From: an uncultured Ignisphaera sp. | Lineage (GTDB): Archaea > Thermoproteota > Thermoprotei_A > Sulfolobales > Ignisphaeraceae | DNA: 64,000 nucleotides | NCBI GenBank assembly: GCA_938074605.1 | Contig: CALJEI010000003.1 | Location: 42,639 to 106,638, forward strand | Direction: 5' to 3' | In this document: positions 18,401 to 28,198 of the stretch, piece by piece | How the letters are laid out: every line of letters starts with the position of its first letter | Numbering within the stretch: the stretch's first letter is position 1 | Position numbers and translations under genes: made by a program | Notes under the pieces: generated by a model | Told to the model about the DNA's origin: nothing | Seen by the model: the letters and a program-made list of their open reading frames with translations, nothing else | Databases searched by the model: none

Positions 18401-19297
18401 ATGTCGTTAAACATTAGGGCGAAGCTATCAAAAATTTCAACAGTTTTTTACACTCTACTTAGATATACTCGCTTTAGAATAGGGCTAGCCATACTTATAG
18501 TAATGGTGCTACTAGCACTAGCCTCCCTAACATCTCCCCCAGTATATAGGAGGTGGTATGCATATCCAAAAGATAGACCACCACAATTCAACCTTGCTGC
18601 AATGGATTTGCTACTTGGAACAACAAGTAATGGAAGACCTGTTACCTATATCACTATTAATGCGCTGGCAAACTCGCTCATAATAGGATTGGTAACAGCT
18701 CTAATAGGCTCACATATAGGGTTGTTGGTAGGCCTTCTATCAGGAATCTCAAGGGGATACAAAGAATCAGTAACAGTATTACTAATAGACTCTTTTGTTT
18801 GTATGCCAGGGCTACCATTACTAATAGTGTTGGCCATGGCGCTAAAGAACATTATGACAATTCATACACTTCCACTAATACTTTCTGTAATTGCATGGGC
18901 TTGGCCAGCACGTAATGTTAGATCTATAACACTTTCAGTTATGGGTAGAGAAATGATATATCTTGCAAGGTTTAGTGGTATTAAGTTTACAGGTATAATA
19001 GTGCATGAGGTTTTACCATATGTACTTGGATGGCATTTAACCAACTTCATAAATACAATAATATGGGCTATAGGTATGGAGACTGCTTTAGCAATATTTG
19101 GACTCTCAATTCTATCAGAGGATACACTAGGCACTATGATATACTGGGCACTAAACTATAATGCTCTATTTAGAGGTTTGTGGTGGTGGATGCTACCACC
19201 TATAGTAATAATAATATCGATATTTATAGGGCTATACTTTATTTCATCATCAATAGCATTTTATCTAAATCCAAGACTTAGGGGGCATTCACAATGA
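18401..19297 (+). CDS. ABC importer permease, DppC/OppC type (cassette 2)
   Basis: Second permease with about six membrane segments and the N-terminal motif LLGTTSNGRPV, a diverged version of the DppC periplasmic motif. In-frame ATG 18386 covers the GAGGTGAC site and the previous stop, so ATG 18401 is chosen. The stop overlaps the next start in ATGA. Confidence 0.87.
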   Translation: MSLNIRAKLSKISTVFYTLLRYTRFRIGLAILIVMVLLALASLTSPPVYRRWYAYPKDRPPQFNLAAMDLLLGTTSNGRPVTYITINALANSLIIGLVTALIGSHIGLLVGLLSGISRGYKESVTVLLIDSFVCMPGLPLLIVLAMALKNIMTIHTLPLILSVIAWAWPARNVRSITLSVMGREMIYLARFSGIKFTGIIVHEVLPYVLGWHLTNFINTIIWAIGMETALAIFGLSILSEDTLGTMIYWALNYNALFRGLWWWMLPPIVIIISIFIGLYFISSSIAFYLNPRLRGHSQ

Positions 19298-20280
19298 GTA
19301 TAGGTAATACATCGATACTTAGGGCAGTAGATATCTATGGAGAATATGTAGTGTCTCCACTACTGTCGGTTAAGGCTGTTACAAATGTAATACTCCATAT
19401 GAATAGTGGTGAGATTGTGGGTATAGCTGGTGAGTCTGGATGTGGAAAATCTACACTTGTAAAGATTCTCTATGGATATATAGAACCGTCACTAAGAGTT
19501 AGGGGAAGGGTTCTACTAAATATTGATGATGGTACTATTGATCTGCTGTCGGTAGATGAGGAGTATAAGAGGGGGAGGATATGGTGGAGATACATATCAT
19601 ATATACCCCAAAACTCTATGAATATACTAAATCCATATATGAGAGTAGGTGATCATTTCACAGAACTGCTGAAAAAACATCTTAATTTGGAGAAGGATGA
19701 GGCCATAAGGGTAGCAGGGGAGTATGTAGAGGATCTTGGATTGAGAAAAGATGTATTAAAGGCATTTCCCCACCAGCTCTCTGGTGGTATGAGGCAGAGA
19801 ATTGTAGTAGCACTCTCACTACTACTTAAGCCTAGAGTAATCTTTGCAGACGAACCAACAACTGCTGTTGATGTAGTTCTTCAGAAAGTTTTACTCCAAT
19901 ATTTACTAGATAAGCAGAAGGAGTATGGCAGTACACTAATTATAGTAACACACGATATGTCGATTCATGCAATGGCTACAGAACGTATAATAGTTATGTA
20001 TGCAGGCCATGTTGTTGAGGAGGCACCCACAGAACTCTTTTATGAAGATCCTAAGCACCCATACTCAAGAGCACTAATAAATTCACTTCCAAGACTGGGG
20101 GACAAGGGTATTAGACAGGGTTTAGCGGGACAGCCGCCAAGTCTAATTAATCCTCCCCCTGGCTGTAGATTTCATCCCAGATGCCCCTATTCAATGGATA
20201 TCTGTAGGAGAGAGGAACCACCCATAAATAAGTATGAAAATGGGTGGAGGGTTAAGTGCTGGCTATATGTAAAGAGGTAG
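19294..20280 (+). CDS. ABC importer ATPase, DppD/OppD type (cassette 2)
   Basis: ATPase with Walker A GESGCGKSTLVK, signature LSGGMRQR, Walker B VIFADEPTTAVD and the oligo_HPY Cys-rich tail (GCRFHPRCPYSMDIC). Its tail-coding DNA shares a 37-base identical block with the cassette 1 gene. Translationally coupled to the permease by a four-base overlap. Confidence 0.9.
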   Translation: MSIGNTSILRAVDIYGEYVVSPLLSVKAVTNVILHMNSGEIVGIAGESGCGKSTLVKILYGYIEPSLRVRGRVLLNIDDGTIDLLSVDEEYKRGRIWWRYISYIPQNSMNILNPYMRVGDHFTELLKKHLNLEKDEAIRVAGEYVEDLGLRKDVLKAFPHQLSGGMRQRIVVALSLLLKPRVIFADEPTTAVDVVLQKVLLQYLLDKQKEYGSTLIIVTHDMSIHAMATERIIVMYAGHVVEEAPTELFYEDPKHPYSRALINSLPRLGDKGIRQGLAGQPPSLINPPPGCRFHPRCPYSMDICRREEPPINKYENGWRVKCWLYVKR

Positions 20281-20289
20281 GTGGTTGAT

Positions 20290-21252
20290 ATGGGGGAGAT
20301 GCTTAGGCTTGAAAATGTAACAAAAATCTTTAGATATGGCTTTCTAGGATTCAAATTTAGGGCTGTTGATGATGTTAGTCTCTCACTAGAGGATAAACCA
20401 TCTATATTTACCATTGCAGGTGAGAGTGGCTCAGGAAAGACAACACTAGCTAGATTGATTTTAAGAGTTTTTAGACCTGATTTCGGTAGGATTCTCTTTA
20501 ATGGAAGGAACATCTATGAAATTGGTGATAGAACCTTCTATAGAAATATACAGCCTATATTCCAAGACCCATATGCCTCATTCAATCCAATGCAAAAGCC
20601 TATAAGGTACCTAAGGGAAACTGTAAAGAATATTGTTGGAATTGAGGATGAAAGAGAGATAGATGAATATATAGCGAAGACACTATCCTATGTAGGCTTT
20701 GATATATCTGTTGTTGCTGATAAGCATCAGCATGAATTTTCAGGTGGTGAACTTCAGAGAATGGCTATAGCTAGAGCTCTACTAACAAAACCAAAGCTAA
20801 TTGTAGCTGATGAGCCTGTTTCTATGCTTGACGCATCTTTTAGAATAAATATAGTTAATCTCTTTAAGAAAATTAAAGAGGAAATGGGGGTCTCATTCAT
20901 ATACATTACACATGACCTTGCAACAGCCTACTATATAAGTGACTATATAGCTATAATGTATAGAGGAAGTGTAATAGAGTCAGGAAGATCTGAAAAAGTA
21001 TTGTCAGAACCTCTACACCCCTATACAAAAACACTAATAGAATCACTACCAATACCAGATCCAAAACAGAAAAAGCTCTGGATGCAAAAGAAAATGGCAT
21101 TTACAGCGTCTATTGAAGAAGCAGAGTTTATATTAAAAGGATGTAGATATGTTTATAGATGCCCCTATGCATTTGACAAATGTAAAACAGTAATGCCTCC
21201 ATACATAACCATAAACGAATCCAATGTTCGATGCTGGCTATATTATAAATAA
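20290..21252 (+). CDS. ABC importer ATPase, DppF/OppF type (cassette 2)
   Basis: ATPase with Walker A GESGSGKTTLAR, signature FSGGELQR, Walker B LIVADEPVSMLD and a Cys-bearing tail (GCRYVYRCPYAFDKC). GTG 20281 directly follows the previous stop, but GGTGG (20280-20284) is spaced five bases before ATG 20290, so that start is preferred. Confidence 0.9.
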   Translation: MGEMLRLENVTKIFRYGFLGFKFRAVDDVSLSLEDKPSIFTIAGESGSGKTTLARLILRVFRPDFGRILFNGRNIYEIGDRTFYRNIQPIFQDPYASFNPMQKPIRYLRETVKNIVGIEDEREIDEYIAKTLSYVGFDISVVADKHQHEFSGGELQRMAIARALLTKPKLIVADEPVSMLDASFRINIVNLFKKIKEEMGVSFIYITHDLATAYYISDYIAIMYRGSVIESGRSEKVLSEPLHPYTKTLIESLPIPDPKQKKLWMQKKMAFTASIEEAEFILKGCRYVYRCPYAFDKCKTVMPPYITINESNVRCWLYYK

Positions 21253-21300
21253 GATTAATTAAGAATTACATGGCATAAGGCACTGAATTTTTCATCAAAG

Positions 21301-21309
21301 TTTATAAAT
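21301..21309 (+). promoter_or_regulatory. TATA box for binding protein 2
   Basis: TTTATAAAT, predicted transcript start near 21331, then GGGTG (21335-21339) and ATG 21346. Gives the binding protein its own promoter inside the operon. Confidence 0.6.
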
Positions 21310-21345
21310 TTAGCTTTTCTAATACCTACTTATAGGGTGTAGTCT

Positions 21346-23490
21346 ATGTCAAATAGTGGATTGAAGCTATTCTCAATCCTCATAGCTGTTGCCGTAATGC
21401 TATCAGCGGTATCAATACTACAACTTGGTAGAGTAGAGGCTCAGCTACCTCTACCACCAGAGATTCCAAGAGGGGATGTATATGTAGCTGAAAACCACTG
21501 GGGACGCTTTGTAGATCCATATCACTTCAACTGGCTTGTACCTGGTGTCCCAGTTGGCTATGGCCATGGACACACAGGTTGTCCTGGCTATCTATGGTAT
21601 TACAATACTACAACAGGTGAGTTGATTCCGTGGGTAGCTGCATGGTTTCCAGAATATTCCCCTGACTATACTAAAATGCGTGTATATCTTAGGAAAGGGG
21701 TTACTTGGAGTGATGGTGTTCCATATACGGCAGACCACTTGGTGTTTCAAGTAAACCTAATTAAAGGAGATTCAAGACTTGCATGGCATACTGTTTTAGC
21801 TAGATGGGTTAAAGATATAGTTAAGATAGACGATTATACGGTTGAATTTGTATTAACAGCACCAAATACAAGATTCCACTACTACATTATGGCACAGCTA
21901 GGAATGCCACTACTACCAAAACACAAGTTTGAGGAGGTTATAGCTAAAGGCGAGGATATACTAAAATACAAATATTATCCGCCTGTCTGTCTAGGACCTT
22001 ATGTACTTAAGGATGTTGATCCAGCTGGCTATTGGTTCCTATGGGAGAGAAATGAGAATTGGTGGGCTACAAAACTATATGGAATAAAGCCGGGGCCTAA
22101 GTATGTACTCTTCATACACTATGGCCCAGATGAGAAGGAGGCTCTAGCCTGGAGAAGATTTGAATTGGATTCTGTAAGAACATGGTTGCCAGAGGTCTTT
22201 GAAGTAGTATATAGAGATCCTGAGGTTGTAAAATACCTTGGTGGATTCTATGGTGCAAAAGCACCGTATGCATGGCCCTATGATGCCTGCAAGAAGGGAC
22301 CTGTATATAACCTACTTAGATATCCCTTCAATATAACTGAAGTTAGATGGGCGTTAACCTATGCATTGGATATTCGTGAGGCTATAGAGGCGTTTACAGG
22401 TGTCGATGGCTCTAAGCCAGTACCGTCACCATTCCCAATAATCCCCTATCCAAAGAGTGTAGAAATCTATATAAAGCCTCTAGAGCCTGAGCTAATTAAG
22501 TATGGCTATGACCCTGAACTTGGATGGTTTAAACATAATCCAGCTAGAGCTGAAGAGCTGTTAAAGAAGGTAGGCTTTACCAAAGGTCCTGATGGTAAGT
22601 GGAGACTTCCAGACGGCACCCCATGGACAATTACGATAATGACCTTTGCTGAAATAGAGCTAGAGTCCCAGAGGCTGGCCTTTATAGTAGCTGAACAGTG
22701 GAGGAGATTTGGTATAGATGTAACTGTTGAACCTGTGGCACCAGGTCCTTTTGACTCAAGGCTTATTAAGGGAGAGTGGGAGGTTGTAACATACTTCCCA
22801 TCATGTAACTTCCTACCAGTTGATCTAGGCGATATCTTACCTAGATGGCATAGCAAGTACTGCAACCCAGAGCTACCAGGATTAGCATGGCTTTCCTACT
22901 CTAACTGGGCCTGCTACAAATTCCCAAGGAGAGCAGAACTAGATAGCCTACTAGATATCCTAGAAAAATCGCCGCCAGCTAGCCCAGAGGCTATTGATGC
23001 AACAAAGAAGGCTCTACTAATATGGCTAGAGCAGATGCCATGGCCGCAATTCTTTCCAGTACCATTCTACACATTAAACAGCAGATACTGCTGGGAAGGC
23101 TTCCCAGAATATCCAGCAAACTACTACAACGACCCTGTATACTGGTGGCCACACTTCATGTTAATGCTACTGCAATTAAGGCCAACAGGTAGATGTCCAA
23201 CAAAAGAAGCCTACACACCTACAAAATTCCAGATACTACCCGTTGAAAAACCTGTAGTTCCTACTCCAACGCCTACTCCGACACCTACTCCAACGCCTGC
23301 CCCAACTGTAACCATAACAGTCCTACAAACTGTTACAGAAACTAAGATAGTAACGTCAACAATTACTACAACGATGCGAGAAACAATTACGACAACGGTA
23401 AGGGAGGTAGAGTGGACAATAACAACAGTACTAGCAATAGTTTTACTAATAATAGGAGTAGCAATAGGATGGATAATAAAAAGAAGGTAG
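21346..23490 (+). CDS. Family 5 solute-binding protein, membrane-anchored (cassette 2)
   Basis: 714 residues: signal sequence (LFSILIAVAVMLSAVSILQ), family 5 binding domain rich in Trp and Tyr (often a mark of sugar binding), a short Pro-Thr linker coded at 23255-23304, a Thr-rich stalk and a C-terminal membrane helix ending IGWIIKRR, nearly identical to that of binding protein 1. The cassette is followed by a GH3 glycosidase gene, which supports an oligosaccharide substrate. Confidence 0.9.
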   Translation: MSNSGLKLFSILIAVAVMLSAVSILQLGRVEAQLPLPPEIPRGDVYVAENHWGRFVDPYHFNWLVPGVPVGYGHGHTGCPGYLWYYNTTTGELIPWVAAWFPEYSPDYTKMRVYLRKGVTWSDGVPYTADHLVFQVNLIKGDSRLAWHTVLARWVKDIVKIDDYTVEFVLTAPNTRFHYYIMAQLGMPLLPKHKFEEVIAKGEDILKYKYYPPVCLGPYVLKDVDPAGYWFLWERNENWWATKLYGIKPGPKYVLFIHYGPDEKEALAWRRFELDSVRTWLPEVFEVVYRDPEVVKYLGGFYGAKAPYAWPYDACKKGPVYNLLRYPFNITEVRWALTYALDIREAIEAFTGVDGSKPVPSPFPIIPYPKSVEIYIKPLEPELIKYGYDPELGWFKHNPARAEELLKKVGFTKGPDGKWRLPDGTPWTITIMTFAEIELESQRLAFIVAEQWRRFGIDVTVEPVAPGPFDSRLIKGEWEVVTYFPSCNFLPVDLGDILPRWHSKYCNPELPGLAWLSYSNWACYKFPRRAELDSLLDILEKSPPASPEAIDATKKALLIWLEQMPWPQFFPVPFYTLNSRYCWEGFPEYPANYYNDPVYWWPHFMLMLLQLRPTGRCPTKEAYTPTKFQILPVEKPVVPTPTPTPTPTPTPAPTVTITVLQTVTETKIVTSTITTTMRETITTTVREVEWTITTVLAIVLLIIGVAIGWIIKRR
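23255..23304 (+). repeat. Pro-Thr coding repeat (linker of binding protein 2)
   Basis: Short imperfect hexanucleotide tract coding Pro-Thr. About half as long as the tract in the paralogue, consistent with replication slippage after the duplication. Confidence 0.75.
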
Positions 23491-23519
23491 TAAGCAAGAA
23501 GGAGCTAGACGAATTAAAA

Positions 23520-23532
23520 CTTTTTTATTTTA
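23520..23532 (+). terminator. T-run terminator after binding protein 2
   Basis: CTTTTTTATTTT, thirty bases after the stop codon of the binding-protein gene and before the GH3 gene. Confidence 0.5.
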
Positions 23533-23727
23533 TAAAACACCAAATAGATTTTTATCTTAAAAATTATTTGCATATGAATTTATAACAGCTGCATATCCTT
23601 CCTTATCTATAAATCCATGCTTCATACTTTTCTATGATTAATTTAATTAACATATGTATTCATGAAATTAGCTTTTTTAGTAAAGTTTTTAGAGTAGTGA
23701 TATTACTGATAGTGTGGGGTGATATAT

Positions 23728-25944
23728 GTGAATATTGAGGAGTTGGTTAAGAGTCTAAGTGTTGAAGAGAAGATTAGACTTTTAGTTGGTGCTGGACTCT
23801 CTGTGAAGGTGCCTGGTGCAGCTGGTGAAACTAGAGCTGTTGAGCATTTAAATATACCATCTATTGTGTTAAGCGATGGGCCTGCTGGTGTAAGGATTCA
23901 TCCAGTTAGATTTGGAGATAAAAATACCTATTATGCTACAGCTTTTCCAAATGAGGTTACACTTTCATCGACATGGAGTATAGAGCTTGTTGAGCGTATT
24001 GGTAGAGCTATAGGTGTGGAGGCTAGAGAGTATGGTATTGATGTTATGCTTGCACCAGGTCTAAATATGTATAGAGTTCCACTATGTGGTAGAAATTTTG
24101 AATACTTCTCTGAAGATCCCCTGCTTGCAGGAAGGCTTGCAGCAGCTTATGTGAGGGGGGTTCAATCAGCTGGAGTTGGAGCAACACTAAAACATTTTGT
24201 TGTAAATGAGCAGGAGACAAACCGTAGAATGGTTGATGTTATAGTTTCTGAGAGAGCGCTTAGAGAAATATATCTAAGAGCTTTTGAGATAGCTATAGAG
24301 GAGTCAGAGCCATGGGCTGTAATGGGTGCATACAATAAGCTCTATGGAAGATATTGTGTACAGAATGAGTGGCTTTTAACCAAGGTTTTAAGGGGGGATC
24401 TAAAATTCAATGGACTTATAATGACAGATTGGTTTGCTGGTGATAATCCTGTTGAGCAGATTAAGGCTGGCATAGATCTTATCATGCCTGGTGACGACAA
24501 TACAGTTCAAATTCTTTTAGATGCATATAGGAGGGGGGAGCTTGATGAGAAAACAATAGAAGTTAGAGCTAAAAAGATTCTAGAACTTATTTTAAAAACC
24601 CCTAGATACAAGGGCTATACACCATCAAATAAACCAGATCTCGATAGCCATGCTAAAATAGCATATGAAGCTGCAATAGAAGGTGTAGTACTTCTTAAAA
24701 ACAATGATGTACTTCCAATCCCAGAGGGTAGTAGGGTTGCTGTATTTGGTAAAGGCTCTTATCTAACTGTTAAGGGTGGTCTTGGAAGTGGAGATACACA
24801 CCCAAGATACACTATATCTATAGCTGATGGGCTTAGGGAGAAGAGCTTTAGAATCTATGAGGAGCTAGATAAAATCTATAGAGATACTGTTATGGTGAAG
24901 TGGCTTGGATTTGATGCTATAAGCTGGTTTATACATGCAAGAGAAAATGCTATGAAGGAGGGCAATACATACCAGCTTTCATGGATTCTTACAGACTTTA
25001 TAGAAAGTGTAGCAGTCTATCTAACAACTCTATTCATATCAGAGGATTTTCTTAGTGATGAGGTTATAGAGAAAGCTGCTAGAGAAAGTGATGTAGCACT
25101 AATTACAATCTCTAGAATATCTAGTGAGGGTTTTGATAGAAAGCCTGTAAAGGGAGACTTCTATCTAAGAGACGATGAGTATAAGCTTATAGATAAAGTG
25201 TCTAAAATCTTCCATAGATATGGTAAAAAAGTTATTGTAATCCTTAATATACCAGGGCCTATAGAAATTATAAGTTGGAGGGATCTTGTAGACGCTATAC
25301 TGGTTATTTGGCTACCTGGGCAAGAGGCTGGAAGGGTAGTTGCAGATCTACTAATGGGGAGAGCTACACCAAGTGGTAAACTTCCTCTAACATGGCCTAA
25401 AGAACTATATGAGATACCGGCCATGAGGATATTCCCTGGAGAGCCTAGAGACAATCCACAGAAGGCTGTATATGAAGAGGGTATATATATTGGCTATAGA
25501 TACTACGACACTTTTGCTATAGAACCTGCATACGAATTTGGCTATGGCCTTAGCTATACATCATTTGAATACAGAGAGCTTTTAGTGGCAAGAGAAAAAG
25601 ATGCTATTATTGTAAAGCTAAGGGTTAGAAATAGTGGAGGATACCCTGGTAAAGAAGTTGTACAAGTCTATGTCAGAGCGCCTAGAGGAAGAATAGAAAA
25701 GCCTTTCCAAGAACTAAAGGGATTCCACAAAACAAAACTGCTAAACCCAGGTGAAGAAGAAGAAATAACAATAAATATACCACTAAAATATCTAGCAAGC
25801 TTCAACGGCACTAAGTGGATTATTGAACAGGGAGTATATGAGATTAGAGTAGGAGCATCATCTAGGGATATAAGACTCACTACAATGATTACAATAGAAA
25901 GTGATATATGCTTCAACACAAACTGGAGTACAACACACTGCTAA
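23728..25944 (+). CDS. Glycoside hydrolase family 3 beta-glycosidase
   Basis: About 738 residues, full length. GH3 N-terminal barrel with KHFVVNEQETNR (substrate-binding Lys-His) and the nucleophile Asp in LIMTDWFAGDNP (about residue 234). The alpha/beta sandwich domain follows, then a C-terminal fibronectin III-like domain (VVQVYVRAP...LKGF). No signal peptide, so it works in the cytosol, cleaving imported beta-oligosaccharides to monosaccharides. GTG 23728 sits after GGGGTGAT; GTG 23719 is an in-frame alternative. It follows the second importer. Confidence 0.92.
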   Translation: MNIEELVKSLSVEEKIRLLVGAGLSVKVPGAAGETRAVEHLNIPSIVLSDGPAGVRIHPVRFGDKNTYYATAFPNEVTLSSTWSIELVERIGRAIGVEAREYGIDVMLAPGLNMYRVPLCGRNFEYFSEDPLLAGRLAAAYVRGVQSAGVGATLKHFVVNEQETNRRMVDVIVSERALREIYLRAFEIAIEESEPWAVMGAYNKLYGRYCVQNEWLLTKVLRGDLKFNGLIMTDWFAGDNPVEQIKAGIDLIMPGDDNTVQILLDAYRRGELDEKTIEVRAKKILELILKTPRYKGYTPSNKPDLDSHAKIAYEAAIEGVVLLKNNDVLPIPEGSRVAVFGKGSYLTVKGGLGSGDTHPRYTISIADGLREKSFRIYEELDKIYRDTVMVKWLGFDAISWFIHARENAMKEGNTYQLSWILTDFIESVAVYLTTLFISEDFLSDEVIEKAARESDVALITISRISSEGFDRKPVKGDFYLRDDEYKLIDKVSKIFHRYGKKVIVILNIPGPIEIISWRDLVDAILVIWLPGQEAGRVVADLLMGRATPSGKLPLTWPKELYEIPAMRIFPGEPRDNPQKAVYEEGIYIGYRYYDTFAIEPAYEFGYGLSYTSFEYRELLVAREKDAIIVKLRVRNSGGYPGKEVVQVYVRAPRGRIEKPFQELKGFHKTKLLNPGEEEEITINIPLKYLASFNGTKWIIEQGVYEIRVGASSRDIRLTTMITIESDICFNTNWSTTHC

Positions 25945-26201
25945 CAACACAAAATAGACAAGCACACAATAAGTATAAAATATTTTTCACAATATAATAA
26001 CTAAATAGCTTTACTACTAACTTAGTGACATTGATATTTTTAGCTTTTACATTACATTTGTCTTCTACTAATGCATATATAAGATATGCCTCAATATATT
26101 GCTGCCAGATAATGTAAATGTTACCACTTCAGTATCTTACTAGCTACTATAATAGGTACAGCTATTCTTGAACTATAACTACTCAGCATCACTACACTCT
26201 A

Positions 26202-27386
26202 TCACACTTTTCTTTTTATAAACACTTTATATATAGCAATAGCTATAGCAGTAATAATGACTATAAATGCTAGTATTGATAATAGTGGCATAGAGGTTGT
26301 CTGTACTGGCTGTATAGCTGTAGAAGTAGTTTGTATAGCTGTTGTTAATGTTGTAACTGTTACCAATGTTGTAGTGGTAGTCTGTACACTAGTGGTCCGT
26401 GTAGTTGTTGATATAGATGTTTGTATCGTAGTTGTAGTAGTTTGTATGGTTGTTGTTAATATAGATGACTGTGTTGTTGTAGCAGCTGTTGTAGTAGTGG
26501 TTGGGGAGATACGGCTTGATGGAATAAGTCTCCAGGCCCTCATATATGTTGAGTTTGCTATAATAAATACAAAGATGTCTGCAGACACCGTAGAGAATGG
26601 CGCTGGGCCTCCAAGGAATATTGTATAGAATGGCGCATAGTTCTCAATCATTTTGTCTATGCCGTGGCTCTTTATATCATCAGCTTTTACTAGATATAAT
26701 GTAAATTTCGTGCCGTTAAGGGCTGATTCACTCTCTACCAATATCATCCCCTCACCAATCTTAACTGTAGAAAGTATGGAATAGTCTGCTATAGGCATAG
26801 GCTCTAAATCTAGTATTACTCCTCCAACTATACCAGCATTCTTTAGAGATTCTTCAACCTTTGGATTTCCAAATTTTTCTACCCATAGAATAACCAGTTT
26901 TGCCGGCTGGTGATAAACTATAGTAGCAGGTTTCCCCACTCTAAAGACAGGCATATCCTCAGTTTTTGGTAGTGGGGTGCCATCTCTAGCTGTAAAGGGT
27001 ATAAACCAAAGTGTGTTATTTACTGAATAAAGCCGCCCTGAACTACCTTCATACTGCTCTAAACAGCTATTACTAATATATAGTATGGCTTCACCCACAT
27101 GATTGGCTACCACCTTCACACCATCTATATAGAGTGGAAGACTACTAACCGTTGCCTCCCTCCAGTTCACTGAAATATTAGTATAGAGGTACGCTCTAAA
27201 CAATACACCCCGTATCTCATATGGCCCCGCTATAGGCAATACGTAGTATACACCAGATTCTACCTGTTCTCCACACTCTACGGCATACACTTGAAATAAA
27301 CCATCTATAGCAATAAAAAGTATGGAAATACCTAATATAATGGAAATTAATATAGATACCTTAACTCTATCACTAAAGATATACAT
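26202..27386 (-). CDS. Thr-rich stalked surface protein, unknown function
   Basis: Not recognised. A signal sequence or anchor near the N-terminus (ISIILGISILFIAI) leads to an extracellular domain of about 280 residues. A Thr/Gln-rich stalk of about 65 residues follows, then a C-terminal membrane helix and basic tail (VFIKRKV). The architecture resembles the binding proteins' stalk and anchor but lacks an SBP domain. ATG 27386 follows GGTGG by eight bases; the frame extends to TTG 27401. Convergent with the GH3 gene. A role in surface attachment or glycan contact is inference. Confidence 0.65.
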   Translation of the reverse strand: MYIFSDRVKVSILISIILGISILFIAIDGLFQVYAVECGEQVESGVYYVLPIAGPYEIRGVLFRAYLYTNISVNWREATVSSLPLYIDGVKVVANHVGEAILYISNSCLEQYEGSSGRLYSVNNTLWFIPFTARDGTPLPKTEDMPVFRVGKPATIVYHQPAKLVILWVEKFGNPKVEESLKNAGIVGGVILDLEPMPIADYSILSTVKIGEGMILVESESALNGTKFTLYLVKADDIKSHGIDKMIENYAPFYTIFLGGPAPFSTVSADIFVFIIANSTYMRAWRLIPSSRISPTTTTTAATTTQSSILTTTIQTTTTTIQTSISTTTRTTSVQTTTTTLVTVTTLTTAIQTTSTAIQPVQTTSMPLLSILAFIVIITAIAIAIYKVFIKRKV

Positions 27387-27423
27387 ATCATATACCACCA
27401 AATATTTAGTTTAAGTTACACCA

Positions 27424-27494
27424 GCTGTAGAGAAGCATATCTTCTAAAGCCTAGCCTTAGTTAGGTTTGCATCAAAGGTATGCTTCTCTACAGC
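27424..27494. repeat. 20-bp inverted repeat (hairpin), 31-base loop
   Basis: Left arm 27424-27443 and right arm 27475-27494 pair over 20 positions: 16 perfect, then one G-T, then three more. The loop itself can fold weakly (AAAGCCTA against TAGGTTT). It lies just upstream of the Thr-rich protein gene, outside any ORF. It may be a MITE-like relic, a regulatory structure or a small RNA. Confidence 0.7.
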
Positions 27495-27984
27495 CGCTTG
27501 TTATCGCTTAGGGTTTAAAAATATTCATGCTCTAATAGAGCTTCTACTTAACGCTTTTTAGAAAAACTAAAATATGTAGAATCCTAATTACTTAAAGGAT
27601 TCACAGAAAGAATAGATATGACACTATACTATAGAAACATCAATAAAGTCGCTAATAGTCTTTATAGAGAATTGGAGAACTAAAAAGAAAGAAATTAGCA
27701 ATAATGGACACAACAAACAGTAGAGCTATACCATACGTGAATATAGCAGTTTTACATCAAAACACATTGGGCAAGCTATCTACAGCTAAAGGCTTTAGCC
27801 TCTAGAGTGGGAGAGGGATCAGCTTTAAATATTTCCCTAGATAATTAGCCGTCTCCTATAGCCCTAGAGATGGCTAGATTTATTTAATGGTGTAAGCCTT
27901 TTAATGTAGCTATATTTTATATATAATAGTACTATATGTAGCTTTATAAATCTGTGTATCTATTATCTTTTTAGCGTTCTTTAG

Positions 27985-28198
27985 ATGAGTAAAGTTTTGA
28001 GTATCCATATGCCTAGGGAGCTTAATGAGCTGAAGGATGTTAACTAGAGGAGTGAGATAGTAAAGTTTCTGAGAGAGGGGTTGAGTACTACCGTAGATTA
28101 AAGGTGTTGAAAAAGTTCGTAAAGTTGTTGAGGGGTCTTCGGAGGCGCCTCTAGGTAGTGCTGCAGGCTATGTGGTGGAGGATCATGATAGTAATTGA
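27985..28198 (+). pseudogene. vapB antitoxin relic
   Basis: ATG 27985 opens a ribbon-helix-helix-like N-terminus (SKVLSIHMPRELNELKDVN). A TAG then appears exactly where VapB antitoxins commonly have Trp (VNWSE), and the same frame continues RSEIVKFLREGL. After a second stop and a frame change, the tail resumes as KVRKVVEGSSEAP... and ends at 28198. At least one nonsense change and one frameshift; not functional. Confidence 0.75.

Noticed and set aside
26257..26628. Val-rich frame opposite the Thr-rich stalk
   Set aside because: It is the antisense shadow of the Thr repeat codons and has no start signals of its own.
27780..27830. Possible IS200/IS605 end (AAAGGCTTTAGCC near a GGGAG stretch)
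   Set aside because: No transposase remnant or matching opposite end could be read.
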